Below are positions 41,835-50,626 of a stretch of 64,000 nt of DNA, one piece after another (position 1 is the stretch's first letter; each line of letters begins with the position of its first letter). The DNA lies in the NCBI RefSeq assembly GCF_008704855.1, contig NZ_CP023691.1, positions 3,844,001-3,908,000 on the forward strand, written 5' to 3'. The notes below the pieces were generated by a model. That model was given only the letters and a program-made list of their open reading frames with translations. It was not told the DNA's origin and did no database searches. The translations under genes were made by a program, and so were the position numbers. Source of the DNA: Streptomyces platensis. Lineage in GTDB: Bacteria; Actinomycetota; Actinomycetes; Streptomycetales; Streptomycetaceae.

Positions 41835-42383
41835 TCACGCCGGGCGGAAGACGGGGACGGCCATCGCGGCAGCCTCGGCCCCGCCCTTGCCCTCGGCCCC
41901 GCCGATGCCTTCGCCGCCGCCCTCCCCCACTCCCCGGAAGTGCACCACGAGCGGCATCCCGATCCGCAGCTCCGGCTCCGGGCAGTCGGTGATCTCGGTC
42001 ATCATCCGGGGGCCTTCGGCGAGATCGACCACGGCCGCGACGTACGGGACCCGGTCGCCGAACGGCGGGAGATCGTTACGGTGCACGACCGACCAGGTAT
42101 AGAGGGTGGCGCGGCCGGTGGCCGGCTCCCAGCCGACGTCCTCGCTCCAGCAATACGGACAGAATTCGCGCGGGTAGTGGTGGGCCGCGCCGCAGCCCTC
42201 GGCCCGGCAGCGGCGCAGCAGCAGCCGCCCCTCGGCCGCAGCGTCCCAGTACGGCCGGGTGAAGTCATCCACCTCCGGCAGATCGAACCGCGCGACGCTC
42301 CGTGCCGCGCCATGTGCCGCGCCCCGAGCCTCCGCACGCCGCGTCTGCGTACTCCGCGTCTCCGTATCAGCCCTGGCCCTCAC
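41835..42383 (-). CDS. Zn-ribbon/OB-fold (DUF35) protein (second)
   Basis: About 182 residues. The zinc ribbon CRAEGCGAAHHYPREFCPYC precedes an OB-fold (ATGRATLYTWSVVHRNDLPPFGDRVPYVAAVVDLAEGPRMMTEI). The C-terminus carries a glycine/glutamate-rich insert (GVGEGGGEGIGG) before MAVPVFRPA. These proteins partner thiolase-like proteins of acyl-CoA pathways; the likely partner is 36802. GTG at 42383 is the best start but the N-terminus is uncertain. It is divergent from the ADP-forming ligase, with operator 9 in front. Confidence 0.84.
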   Translation of the reverse strand: MRARADTETRSTQTRRAEARGAAHGAARSVARFDLPEVDDFTRPYWDAAAEGRLLLRRCRAEGCGAAHHYPREFCPYCWSEDVGWEPATGRATLYTWSVVHRNDLPPFGDRVPYVAAVVDLAEGPRMMTEITDCPEPELRIGMPLVVHFRGVGEGGGEGIGGAEGKGGAEAAAMAVPVFRPA

Positions 42384-42455
42384 CGGAACACCCCCAGCAC
42401 CTCGTCGAACGACCAAGCCCGCCCGCCCATCGCGCACAGGGCGGCGACCACCAGT

Positions 42456-42472
42456 CCTGACGGTACGTCAGT
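42456..42472. promoter_or_regulatory. Regulon operator 9, CCTGACGGTACGTCAGT
   Basis: Perfect six-base half-sites around GTA, 72 bp upstream of the OB-fold gene start. It serves the leftward transcript. Confidence 0.8.
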
Positions 42473-42533
42473 TCAACCGAAGCGAGCCGGGCGCGCAAGG
42501 GGACCGGCGCGATCCCCCGGCCCCTGGAGCGGC

Positions 42534-42586
42534 GACCGGGGACCGGGGACCGGGGACCGGGGACCGGGGACCGGGGACCGGGGACC
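42534..42586. repeat. 7-bp tandem repeat GACCGGG, about 7.6 copies
   Basis: Seven perfect heptanucleotide copies and a partial one in the 307-bp gap (42384-42690) between the OB-fold gene and the ADP-forming ligase. It lies exactly between operator 9 and operators 10/11, so copy number sets the distance between the two divergent control regions. Confidence 0.85.
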
Positions 42587-42613
42587 ACACAAGCTTTCCC
42601 CTGCAACCCCATT

Positions 42614-42655
42614 CCTGACAGAGCGTCAGTTCAAGTAATCTGACTATGCGTCAGT
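42614..42655 (+). promoter_or_regulatory. Paired regulon operators 10 and 11
   Basis: CCTGACAGAGCGTCAGT (42614-42630) and TCTGACTATGCGTCAGT (42639-42655) have centres 25 bp apart. TAATCT at 42636-42641 could be the -10 of the ADP-forming ligase gene and would be covered by the second site. Confidence 0.8.
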
Positions 42656-42690
42656 TATGGAGAGCCGTCACACAGGAGCGGGCGTCTGCG

Positions 42691-44946
42691 ATGCTTGGAT
42701 CGACTCACGGCACCCTCACCACTCACTCCCGGCCGGCCCGCGTCGTGGCCTGTGGGGAGCAACCACCACACACCGTCCACGGCATGAGTGAACCGCATCG
42801 CGGCGGCGGGGGCCAGGGCGCCTGCCCCGTCGACCGGGATGTCAGCGGCCGGCCGCTGCACGCTCCGGTGCCCGACCTGGACCGGTTCTTCCGGCCCGAG
42901 TCCGTGGCGGTGATCGGCGCCTCGGACAGCGAGGGCCGTCCCAATACCGGCATCACCCGTCAGCTGATCGCCTGGGCGGAACGGGTCGGCGCCCGGCTGC
43001 ACCCCGTCAACCCGGGACGCGCCCAGGTCTTCGGGCAGCCCTGCCATGCCTCCGTCGCCGATCTGCCGGAACCCGTCGACCTGGCGGTCCTCCTGGTCGG
43101 CGACCCGCTGCCGGTCATCGAGCAACTCGCCGAGGCCAAGGTGAAGTTCGCGGTGGCCTTCGCCTCGGGGTTCGCGGAGACCGGTGAGCGCGGTGCGGCC
43201 GCCCAGGAGCGGCTGGCCGAGGCCGTCGCCCGCTCCGGGCTGCGGCTGCTCGGCCCGAACACCAACCTCAACGCCTTCGAGAGGTTCCGTACGGACCTGG
43301 ACGGGCCGGCCATCGCCCTGATCACCCAGTCAGGCCACCAGGGCCGTCCCGTCTTCAGCCTCCAGGAGCTGGGCATCCGCCTTTCGCACTGGGCGCCCAC
43401 CGGCAACGAGGCCGATCTGGAGACCGCCGACTTCCTCTCCTACTTCGCCACCCGCCCCGAGGTCGGGGCCATCGCGGCGTATGTGGAAGGGCTCAAGGAC
43501 GGCCGCAGTTTTCTGCTGGCCGCCGACCGGGCCGCCCGCAACAAGGTGCCCGTCGTCGCCGTCAAGGTCGGCCGCACCGAGACCGGCGCCCGCACGGCCG
43601 CCTCGCACACCGGCAAGCTCACCGGCGCGGACGAGGTCGTGGACGCCGCGATGCGGCAGTTCGGGGTGATCCGGGTCGACGGGCTCGACGAGCTTCAGGA
43701 CACCGCGGCGCTGCTGGCCCGCGCCAGGAAGCCCACCGCCGAGGGCGTCGCCGTCTATTCGATCTCCGGTGGCACCGGCGCCCACTTCTCCGACCTGGCG
43801 ACCGCGGCCGGTCTGCGGCTGCCCACCCTCGGCCCCGCCAAGCAGGCCGAACTGCACCAGTGGATACCGGAGTACCTGCACGTCGCCAACCCCGTCGACA
43901 ACGGCGGGCACCCGGTCGGCGACTGGCGCGGCCGCAAGATCCTCGACGCGATCCTGGCCGACCCCGCCATCGGCGTACTGATCTGCCCGATCACCGGCCC
44001 CTTCCCGCCGATGAGCGACAAGCTCGCGCAGGATCTGGTGGACGCGGCGGAGCAGACGGACAAGCTGGTGTGTGTGGTGTGGGGCTCGCCGGTCGGTACG
44101 GAGGACGCCTACCGCCGCACTCTCCTCGGCTCCTCGCGGGTGGCGACCTTCCGCACCTTCGCCAACTGCATCACCGCCGTCCGCGCCTACCTCGACCACC
44201 ACCGCTTCGTCGACGGCTACCGCTCGCCCTTCGACGACGCCCCGCGCGTGCTGTCCCCGTCCGCGCGCAAGGCGCAGGCCCTGATGCGTCCGGGCCAGCA
44301 GCTCAGCGAGCACGCGGCGAAGCAGCTGCTGCGCGCCTACGGCATCCGGGTCCCGCGTGAACAGCTGGTGACCAGCGCGGCGGCGGCCGTACGGGCCGCG
44401 AGCCTGGTCGGCTATCCCGTGGTCATGAAGGCCTCCGGGCCGCAACTCGCGCACAAGACCGAACTCGGCCTGGTCAAGGTCCAGCTGACCTCGGCCAGCC
44501 AGGTCCGGGACGCCTATCGCGAGCTCACCGACATCGCGCGCTACGAGGACGTGCCGCTGGACGGGGTGCTGGTCTGCCAGATGATCGAGCGGGGCGTCGA
44601 GATGGTCGTCGGCGTCACCCGGGACAGCCTCTTCGGGCCGACCGTGACCGTCGGCCTCGGCGGGGTGCTGGTGGAGGTGCTGCGGGACGTCGTGGTGGGC
44701 GTACCGCCCTTCGGGGAGGACCAGGCACGCGCGATGCTCGACGAACTCCGCGGCCGGGCCCTCCTGGACGGTGTGCGCGGAGCGCCGCCCGCGGACCTCG
44801 ACGCGCTGGTCGAGACCGTCCTGAGAGTGCAGCGGATGGCGCTCGAACTCGGCGACGACCTGGCCGAGCTGGACATCAATCCGCTGGTGGTGCTGCCGCG
44901 CGGCCAGGGCGCCGTGGCCCTCGACGCACTCGCCGTCTGCCCTTGA
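42691..44946 (+). CDS. ADP-forming acyl-CoA synthetase (ACD-type, one chain)
   Basis: About 751 residues. A CoA-binding domain (FFRPESVAVIGASDSEGRPNTG), two succinyl-CoA-ligase-like domains (ALITQSGHQG; VKVGRTETGARTAASHTGKLTG with the conserved histidine) and an ATP-grasp domain (LLRAYGIRVPREQLV, VVMKASGPQLAHKTELGLVKV, GVEMVVGVTRDSLFGPTVTVGLGG, AELDINPLVV) follow in order. It makes acyl-CoA with ADP release, unlike the AMP-forming ligases nearby. ATG at 42691 follows AGGAGC; earlier and later in-frame starts exist. It is the first gene after operators 10 and 11 and is followed by a hydratase. Confidence 0.86.
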   Translation: MLGSTHGTLTTHSRPARVVACGEQPPHTVHGMSEPHRGGGGQGACPVDRDVSGRPLHAPVPDLDRFFRPESVAVIGASDSEGRPNTGITRQLIAWAERVGARLHPVNPGRAQVFGQPCHASVADLPEPVDLAVLLVGDPLPVIEQLAEAKVKFAVAFASGFAETGERGAAAQERLAEAVARSGLRLLGPNTNLNAFERFRTDLDGPAIALITQSGHQGRPVFSLQELGIRLSHWAPTGNEADLETADFLSYFATRPEVGAIAAYVEGLKDGRSFLLAADRAARNKVPVVAVKVGRTETGARTAASHTGKLTGADEVVDAAMRQFGVIRVDGLDELQDTAALLARARKPTAEGVAVYSISGGTGAHFSDLATAAGLRLPTLGPAKQAELHQWIPEYLHVANPVDNGGHPVGDWRGRKILDAILADPAIGVLICPITGPFPPMSDKLAQDLVDAAEQTDKLVCVVWGSPVGTEDAYRRTLLGSSRVATFRTFANCITAVRAYLDHHRFVDGYRSPFDDAPRVLSPSARKAQALMRPGQQLSEHAAKQLLRAYGIRVPREQLVTSAAAAVRAASLVGYPVVMKASGPQLAHKTELGLVKVQLTSASQVRDAYRELTDIARYEDVPLDGVLVCQMIERGVEMVVGVTRDSLFGPTVTVGLGGVLVEVLRDVVVGVPPFGEDQARAMLDELRGRALLDGVRGAPPADLDALVETVLRVQRMALELGDDLAELDINPLVVLPRGQGAVALDALAVCP

Positions 44947-45058
44947 CCACCCCCGCACCCGCGACCACACCCACATCACGGCCCGCACCCAGGCTGCCGT
45001 CCACCGGACCGCCGGCCGCCGTGCCCACCCCGACCGCACCCCCTGGAGCCGCTCCCCC

Positions 45059-45955
45059 ATGACACCCTCACCGTCCCCCGGTTCCGTTCCCCCCGCCGCG
45101 CCCGACGATCCCGACGAGCCGGCCGCCCGCGCGGACCCCGTCGATACCGTCGATACCGTCGATACCGTCGATTCATTGGTACTGCACGCCACTGACAACG
45201 GCGTCTCGTGGCTGACCCTGAACCGGCCCGACGCGATGAACGCCGTCACCTGGGACCAGCGCGAACGCCTCATCGGCCGGCTCGCCGACGCCTCGGCCGA
45301 CCCCGGTATCCGGGCCGTCGTGCTCACTGCGACCGGTAAGGGCTTCTGTGCCGGTGCCGATCTGCGCGGCGCGCCGCCGGCCGGCGAGCGGGTCGCCGGT
45401 GATGTCGCCCGGATGATCCGGGGCGGCGCCCAGCGGCTCATCACGGCGGTGCTGGACTGCGAGAAGCCGGTCATCGCCGCCGTCAACGGCACCGCGGCCG
45501 GGCTCGGCGCCCATCTCGCGCTCGCCTGCGATCTGGTGCTGGCCGCCGAATCGGCCCGGTTCATCGAGGTGTTCGTCCGCCGCGGCCTGGTACCGGACGG
45601 CGGCGGCGCCTACCTCCTGCCGCGGCTGATCGGTCCGCAGCGCGCCAAGGAGCTGCTGTTCTTCGGGGACGCCCTGTCGGCCGCCGAAGCGGAACGGCTG
45701 GGTCTGGTCAACCGGGTGGTGCCGGACGGGGAGCTGACGAAGACGGCCCGGGAGTGGGCCGAGCGGCTGGCGGCCGGCCCGACCCGCGCCCTGGCCCTGA
45801 CCAAACAGCTGGTCAACGCCTCGCTCGACGCGGACCGGAGCACCGCCTTCGCTGCCGAGGCCACCGCCCAGGAGATCAATATGACGACGGCGGACGCACA
45901 GGAGGGCGTCGCCTCCTTCGTGGCGCGCCGCCGCCCGACGTTCCGGGGCCGCTGA
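45059..45955 (+). CDS. Enoyl-CoA hydratase (second)
   Basis: 298 residues of the crotonase superfamily. SWLTLNRPDAMNAVTWDQRERL, AVVLTATGKGFCAGADLRGAPP and AAVNGTAAGLGAHLALACDLVLAAESARFIEVFVRRGLVPDGGGAYLLPRLIG show a complete oxyanion hole with the catalytic glutamate region. The N-terminal 40 residues are a disordered extension containing a 9-bp tandem repeat (DTV-DTV-DTV, 45140-45172). It lies 112 bp after the ADP-forming ligase and is probably in its operon. A hydratase/isomerase role in beta-oxidation is expected. Confidence 0.9.
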   Translation: MTPSPSPGSVPPAAPDDPDEPAARADPVDTVDTVDTVDSLVLHATDNGVSWLTLNRPDAMNAVTWDQRERLIGRLADASADPGIRAVVLTATGKGFCAGADLRGAPPAGERVAGDVARMIRGGAQRLITAVLDCEKPVIAAVNGTAAGLGAHLALACDLVLAAESARFIEVFVRRGLVPDGGGAYLLPRLIGPQRAKELLFFGDALSAAEAERLGLVNRVVPDGELTKTAREWAERLAAGPTRALALTKQLVNASLDADRSTAFAAEATAQEINMTTADAQEGVASFVARRRPTFRGR

Positions 45956-45976
45956 CCTCCCGGAGCCCCCGTGGGC

Positions 45977-46642
45977 CTACCTCACCTCCGCCGGGCACTC
46001 CGGCACCTCACGGGTGTTCCGCGTCCGCACCCCCGGCAGCCAGCCCCGCGCCCCCTGCCCGCTGGTGACCAGATACCAGCGGGTGGAGGTGACGCCCGCT
46101 TCGTCGCGGACCATCCGGCCGTCCGTCACCACACAGCGTGCGGCCAGCGCATCGCCGTGCCAGACCCGGCCCGCGGAGTTGCCGCGTGCGGCGTACTCGG
46201 CGCGCGGATCGTTGGCCAGCCGCAGCGCGCACTCCAGGGAACGGCCCGTGCGGCAGGCCTGTTCGCTGTTGTAGACCGTGATCTTCACCGTCGGGGTCGG
46301 CCCCGCCGGCTGGACGGAGACGGGCCCGGGGCGCACCAGCCACCACACCCCCAGTGCCACCGCGGCCACCGCCGCCGCCACCACGAGCACGACCATCCGC
46401 GGCCGCCTCCGGGGCAGCGGCACCACGGCCGGTGCCCGCGCGGTACCCGGCTCCCGGATGCGGTCCCACAGGCCGGGCGGTGTCTCGATCTGCTCGTCCG
46501 CGAGCCGGAGTCGGGCGCGCAGCAGCGCCTCGGCATCGTCCCCGCCGCCGTCGCCCCGGCCCCCGCCGTAGCCCGGGCCGTCACCGCCCGCCGCGCCCGC
46601 ACCGCCGTCGTACCGTGGCCCCACGTCCACCGTGCCGCTCAC
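45977..46642 (-). CDS. Membrane-anchored anti-sigma-like protein
   Basis: 221 residues: a glycine-rich cytoplasmic N-terminus, a short basic segment, one TM helix (MVVLVVAAAVAAVALGVWWLV, near 82-103) and an extracytoplasmic domain with four cysteines (QACRTGRSLECALR, ARCVVTDG, VPECP). GTG overlaps the stop codon of the ECF sigma gene by four bases. Gene order and topology fit a regulator of that sigma factor, but I see no standard zinc anti-sigma motif. Confidence 0.75.
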   Translation of the reverse strand: MSGTVDVGPRYDGGAGAAGGDGPGYGGGRGDGGGDDAEALLRARLRLADEQIETPPGLWDRIREPGTARAPAVVPLPRRRPRMVVLVVAAAVAAVALGVWWLVRPGPVSVQPAGPTPTVKITVYNSEQACRTGRSLECALRLANDPRAEYAARGNSAGRVWHGDALAARCVVTDGRMVRDEAGVTSTRWYLVTSGQGARGWLPGVRTRNTREVPECPAEVR

Positions 46643-47223
46643 CTCCCGGCCTGCCCGTGCTCCGATTCAACGAGGTAGGCGCGCAGCCTGTCCAGCGCAC
46701 GGGCGCGATGGCGGGCGGCGGTGCCACGATGCACCTTCATGATCTTGGCGGCCTGGTCGATGGTGTAACCGTCGAGGTCGACGAGGATGACGATGCCGGC
46801 CTGCCGGTGCGACAACTTCCCCAGCAGGCGCACCGCTTCGATCTCGGACTGCCGCCGCTCCACCCCGCCGTCCCAGCCGCCCGGCGCCCCACCAGGCGCT
46901 CCCCCGGCGCCGCCGCCCGCACCGGCCTCCTCGACGCCCTCCAAGCCGTCGACCAGCACCTGGCGCCGGTCCTTGCGGTAGGCGTCGCGGGCGACGTTGA
47001 GGACGGCGGTGAAGGCATAGGCGTAGGGCTCGGGATGGGCCAGGAAGCGCTGGGGGCGGGCCGCGAGTTTGAGGTAGGCCTCGTGCACCACGTCCTCCGC
47101 GGACTGTCGCGATCCGGCCAGCATCACCGCCCTTCGGTACAGCCGGGGCAGCAGCCCGCAGAAGACCTCGTCGAAGGTGGGTGACGCGGCAGACGAAGCT
47201 GACGGCGCTCTCGCATCGGCCAT
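46639..47223 (-). CDS. ECF-type RNA polymerase sigma factor
   Basis: 194 residues. Region 2: DEVFCGLLPRLYRRAVMLAGSRQSAEDVVHEAYLKLAARP. A glycine-rich linker (GAGGGAGGAPGG) follows. Region 4: LSHRQAGIVILVDLDGYTIDQAAKIMKVHRGTAARHRARALDRLRAYLVE. ATG at 47223 follows GGGGGAGAG. The linker is longer than usual. It is co-transcribed with the membrane protein 45977-46642. Target promoters and signal unknown. It lies between regulon units but carries no operator. Confidence 0.87.
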   Translation of the reverse strand: MADARAPSASSAASPTFDEVFCGLLPRLYRRAVMLAGSRQSAEDVVHEAYLKLAARPQRFLAHPEPYAYAFTAVLNVARDAYRKDRRQVLVDGLEGVEEAGAGGGAGGAPGGAPGGWDGGVERRQSEIEAVRLLGKLSHRQAGIVILVDLDGYTIDQAAKIMKVHRGTAARHRARALDRLRAYLVESEHGQAGR

Positions 47224-47397
47224 GTACCGGAACTCTCCCCCGTGCTCGGCTACGGACGCGGCCGCAGTGGACGCTACCCGCGCGAACGACACGCAATCAG
47301 GAACCCAGCCCCCAATCTCCCCCGATTCCACCGCAGATCATCCCGGAAGCACGGGAAACCACACCTGCGGGTGGCGCCCGCTCCGCACGCCTTCACA

Positions 47398-47414
47398 TCT
47401 GACGCTCCATCAGA
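47398..47414. promoter_or_regulatory. Regulon operator 12, TCTGACGCTCCATCAGA
   Basis: One mismatch in the right half. It ends 13 bp before the flavin reductase start, so it covers the transcription start region. Confidence 0.75.
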
Positions 47415-47427
47415 TTCAATGGGAGAC

Positions 47428-48054
47428 ATGATGGGACATGCGGGAATGGCGGCCACGGTCGTGCGGTACCTACGCTCCGTCGGCGCGCCCACCACGGCGG
47501 CCGCGCCGTCCCCCGCCACCGCGCCACCACGGCCCGCGCTACGCGCCGTACGCGAGGACGAGCGCGCGCCTCTGGACCCGGCGGAATTCCGCTCCGTTCT
47601 GGGGCACTTCGCCAGCGGCGTCACGATCATCACGGCCCCGGGGGAGCCGGGCCCGGCCGGGTTCGCCTGCCAGTCCTTCGCCTCGCTCTCCCTCGACCCG
47701 CCGCTGGTCACCTTCATGGTGGCGCGTACGTCGGCCACCTGGCCGCGGATCGCCCGCGCCGGGGTCTTCTGCGTCAATGTGCTCGGCGCCGGGCAGGGCG
47801 GTCTCTGCCGCGGGTTCGCGGTCAGCGGGGGCGACAAGTTCGCGGGTGTCCCCTACGGGACCGCGCCGGTGACCGGTTCGCCGCGGCTGGCGGACGTCCC
47901 CGCCTGGATCGACTGCACGGTCCAGGCCGTCCACACCGGCGGCGACCACCTCATCGTGGTCGGCCGGGTCGAGGCGCTCGGCACCGACCCGGCCGCCGCC
48001 GAGAACGGCCCGCTCCTCTTTCACCGGGGGACCTTCGGCCACTTCCGTCCGTAA
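47428..48054 (+). CDS. Flavin reductase (HpaC/HsaB-like)
   Basis: About 208 residues. The flavin-binding split-barrel motifs are FRSVLGHFASGVTIITAPGE, GFACQSFASLSLDPPLVTFMVAR, FCVNVLGAGQGGLCRGFAVSGGDKF and a C-terminal HLIVVGRVEALG. Such proteins supply reduced FMN or FAD to two-component monooxygenases. In this regulon it could serve the LLM-class enzymes or an unlinked oxygenase (inference). ATG at 47428 or 47431 is chosen after GGGAG; ATG at 47419 is also in frame. It stands alone behind operator 12. Confidence 0.87.
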   Translation: MMGHAGMAATVVRYLRSVGAPTTAAAPSPATAPPRPALRAVREDERAPLDPAEFRSVLGHFASGVTIITAPGEPGPAGFACQSFASLSLDPPLVTFMVARTSATWPRIARAGVFCVNVLGAGQGGLCRGFAVSGGDKFAGVPYGTAPVTGSPRLADVPAWIDCTVQAVHTGGDHLIVVGRVEALGTDPAAAENGPLLFHRGTFGHFRP

Positions 48055-48142
48055 ATGCCTGCCAACTGAGGCAGCCCGCACGCCACTTTCAGCCCCCCGC
48101 CGGGCCGGAACGGCGAGCACGCACCCCGCCACGACCCGCGCC

Positions 48143-49489
48143 CTACCCGGCGGCCACCCGCCCGTCCGCGGCGCCCGCCCGCCCCTGCCGGATGACCAGG
48201 GCCATCAGCGCCGCGACGGCGCACAGTGCGCCCGACGCGTACCAGACCGGGTTGTACGTGCCGAACGCATCGCGCGCCAGGCCGCCCAGGAAGGCGATCA
48301 GCGCGGCGCCCACCTGGTGGGCGGCCAGCACCCAGCCGAAGACGATCGCGGCGTCGTCCCCGTAGTGCTCACGGCACAGGGCGAGGGTCGGCGGGACGGT
48401 CGCCACCCAGTCAAGACCGTAGAAGACGATGAAGAAGACCATCGGCGGGTGGACGGTGTCGGACAGCAGCAGCGGCAGGAACATCAGCGACAGGCCGCGC
48501 AGTCCGTAGTAGGTGGCCAGCAGCCGGCGGGTGTGGAAGCGGTCGGTGAACCAGCCGGACGCGATGGTTCCGGCGATATCGAAGATGCCGATCACCGCGA
48601 GCAGTGAGGCGGCCGCCGTCATCGGCATGCCATGGTCGTGCGCCGCGGGTACGAAGTGCGTCTTGACCAGGCCGTTCGTCGTGGCACCGCAGATCGCGAA
48701 GGTGCCCGCCAGCAGCCAGAACGGACCCGTACGGGCTGCCGAGACCAGGGCGCGCAGAGCACGCCGGGCCGCGCCCCGCTGCGGCGGCGGCTTGGGGACG
48801 AACTCCGCCGCCCCGTACGGCGCGACGCCCACATCCGCCGGGTGGTCGCGCAGCAGCAGCCACACCAGCGGGACGACGGCGAGCGCGGCGAGCGCGACGG
48901 TCACCGCGGCCGGCCGCCAGTCGTACCGCTCGACGATCCAGGAGAGGGCCGGAAGGAAGATCAGCTGTCCGGAGGCGCCGGCCGCGGTGAGGATGCCGGT
49001 GACCAGCCCGCGCCGGGCGGTGAACCAGCGGCCGGTGACCGTCGCCGCGAAGGCCAGCGCCATCGAGCCGCTGCCCAGCCCCACCAGCACACCCCAGTAC
49101 AGGACGAGTTGCAGGCTCGTCGTCATGAAGACGGTCAGCCCGGCACCGACCGCGATCACCGTCAGGGCGACCGCCACCACCCGCCGGATGCCGAACCGGT
49201 CCATCAGCGCCGCGGCGAACGGCGCCGTCAGCCCGTAGAGCGCGAGGTTCACCGACACCGCGAAGCCGATGGTGCCGCGTGACCAGTGGAACTCGGCGTG
49301 CAGCGGCTCGATGAGCAGGCCAGGAAGGGAGGCGAAACCTGCCGCGCCGATGAGGGTGAGGAAGGTGACGGCGGCGACGGACCAGGCCCGGTGCGGGCGC
49401 CGCCGACCGGGCACGGGGGCAGGCTCGGGGGCCGCCTCGCGCAGGGGCAGTTCAGGTGTCTGGGTCACCGGAGCAGCTTCGCCCGTCAC
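48143..49489 (-). CDS. MFS transporter, oxalate/formate or monocarboxylate type
   Basis: 448 residues with about 12 TM helices in two halves. The first half begins AWSVAAVTFLTLIGAAGFASLPGLLIEPLH. The loop 2-3 motif ALMDRFGIRRV and the second-half IASGWFTDRFHTRR are clear MFS signatures. It ends in a short basic tail. GTG at 49489 lies 37 bp after the ADH gene, so it belongs to the SDR-ACAD-ADH operon and may import or export the pathway acid. Transport direction and substrate are unknown. Confidence 0.88.
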   Translation of the reverse strand: MTGEAAPVTQTPELPLREAAPEPAPVPGRRRPHRAWSVAAVTFLTLIGAAGFASLPGLLIEPLHAEFHWSRGTIGFAVSVNLALYGLTAPFAAALMDRFGIRRVVAVALTVIAVGAGLTVFMTTSLQLVLYWGVLVGLGSGSMALAFAATVTGRWFTARRGLVTGILTAAGASGQLIFLPALSWIVERYDWRPAAVTVALAALAVVPLVWLLLRDHPADVGVAPYGAAEFVPKPPPQRGAARRALRALVSAARTGPFWLLAGTFAICGATTNGLVKTHFVPAAHDHGMPMTAAASLLAVIGIFDIAGTIASGWFTDRFHTRRLLATYYGLRGLSLMFLPLLLSDTVHPPMVFFIVFYGLDWVATVPPTLALCREHYGDDAAIVFGWVLAAHQVGAALIAFLGGLARDAFGTYNPVWYASGALCAVAALMALVIRQGRAGAADGRVAAG

Positions 49490-49525
49490 CCCGGGCGGAA
49501 CGAGTGGCCGGAAGGCCAGGGTTCA

Positions 49526-50626
49526 TCAGGATCGGGCCAGGGTCGCCCCGGGGTCCGGCCCGAACGTCAGCACCCCCCGGGCCACCCGCCCGTGATGGGC
49601 GTCGTCCGCCGCCCGCGCGAAGTCCTCCACCGGATACGTCCGGGTCACCAACTCGTCCAGCAGCAGCCGCCCTTCGCGGTACAGCCGGGCGTACAGCGCG
49701 ATGTCCCGCTGGGGCCGCGCCGACCCGTAACGGCAGCCCAGGATCGACTTGTCCAGGTACATCGACGACACCAGGAACGACGCCTCCGCGGTGGCCGGCG
49801 GCACCCCGAGCAGCACCGCCTGGCCGTGCCGGTCCAGCAGATCGATGGCCTGCCGGATCAGCCGGGTGCTGCCCACGCACTCGAAGGCGTGGTCGGCGCC
49901 GGTCGGCAGGATCTCCTTCACCGCCTTGACGCTGTCGGCCACCGCCGACGCGTCGATGAAGTGCGTCGCCCCGAACTGCCGGGCCACCGCCTCCTTCGCA
50001 GGGTTGGCGTCCACCGCCACGATCACCGACGCCCCGGCGATCCGGGCCCCCTGGAGCACATTGAGGCCGATCCCGCCGGCCCCGATCACCACGACGGAGT
50101 CCCCGCGGTCCACCTTCGCCCGGTTGAGCACCGCCCCGACGCCGGTCAGCACCCCGCACCCGATCAGCGCGGCCGAGGTCAGCGGAATATCCTCGGCGAT
50201 CTTGACGGCCTGCACCGCCTTGACGACCGTACGCTCCGCGAACGCCGAGTTCGACGCGAAGCTGAACAGCTCGCGTTCGCCCCGCCGGAACGGCTTCTGC
50301 GGCATCCCGATCGCCTTCCGGCACATCGTCGGCCGCCCCCGGTCGCACTCCGCGCACGCCCCGCAGTTGGCCAGCGTCGACAGCGCGACATGATCGCCGG
50401 GCACCACATGGCCGACGCCCGCGCCGACCGCCTCGACCACCCCCGCGCCCTCGTGCCCCAGCACCACCGGCACCGGGAACGGAATGGTCCCGTCGATCAC
50501 CGACAGATCGCTGTGGCACAGCCCCGCGGCCCGGATCCCGACCAGCACCTCACCCGGCCCCGGGTCCCGCACGGTCAGATCGTCCACGACCCGGGGCTGC
50601 TCGCCGTCGAATATGACGCCTCTCAT
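49526..50626 (-). CDS. Zinc-dependent alcohol dehydrogenase
   Basis: About 366 residues. Catalytic-zinc ligands lie in AAGLCHSDLS and GHEGAG, the structural-zinc cysteines in CGACAECDRGRPTMC and the cofactor fold in VVVIGAGGIGLNVLQGARIAGAS. It is of the class III/S-(hydroxymethyl)-type MDR group; physiological substrate unknown. ATG at 50626 overlaps the stop of the ACAD gene (TGATG), so translation is coupled. It probably oxidises an alcohol of the same pathway. It is fed by the operon starting behind operator 13. Confidence 0.89.
   Translation of the reverse strand: MRGVIFDGEQPRVVDDLTVRDPGPGEVLVGIRAAGLCHSDLSVIDGTIPFPVPVVLGHEGAGVVEAVGAGVGHVVPGDHVALSTLANCGACAECDRGRPTMCRKAIGMPQKPFRRGERELFSFASNSAFAERTVVKAVQAVKIAEDIPLTSAALIGCGVLTGVGAVLNRAKVDRGDSVVVIGAGGIGLNVLQGARIAGASVIVAVDANPAKEAVARQFGATHFIDASAVADSVKAVKEILPTGADHAFECVGSTRLIRQAIDLLDRHGQAVLLGVPPATAEASFLVSSMYLDKSILGCRYGSARPQRDIALYARLYREGRLLLDELVTRTYPVEDFARAADDAHHGRVARGVLTFGPDPGATLARS

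Noticed and set aside
42534..42586. CRISPR-like repeat array
   Set aside because: The unit is 7 bp with no spacers; it is a simple tandem repeat.
45140..45172. 9-bp DTV repeat as a functional motif
   Set aside because: It lies in a disordered N-terminal extension of the hydratase and looks like neutral slippage.
43330..45564. 744-codon minus-strand open frame opposite the ADP-forming ligase and hydratase
   Set aside because: Shadow frame; the plus-strand genes have full domain sets and the minus frame has none.
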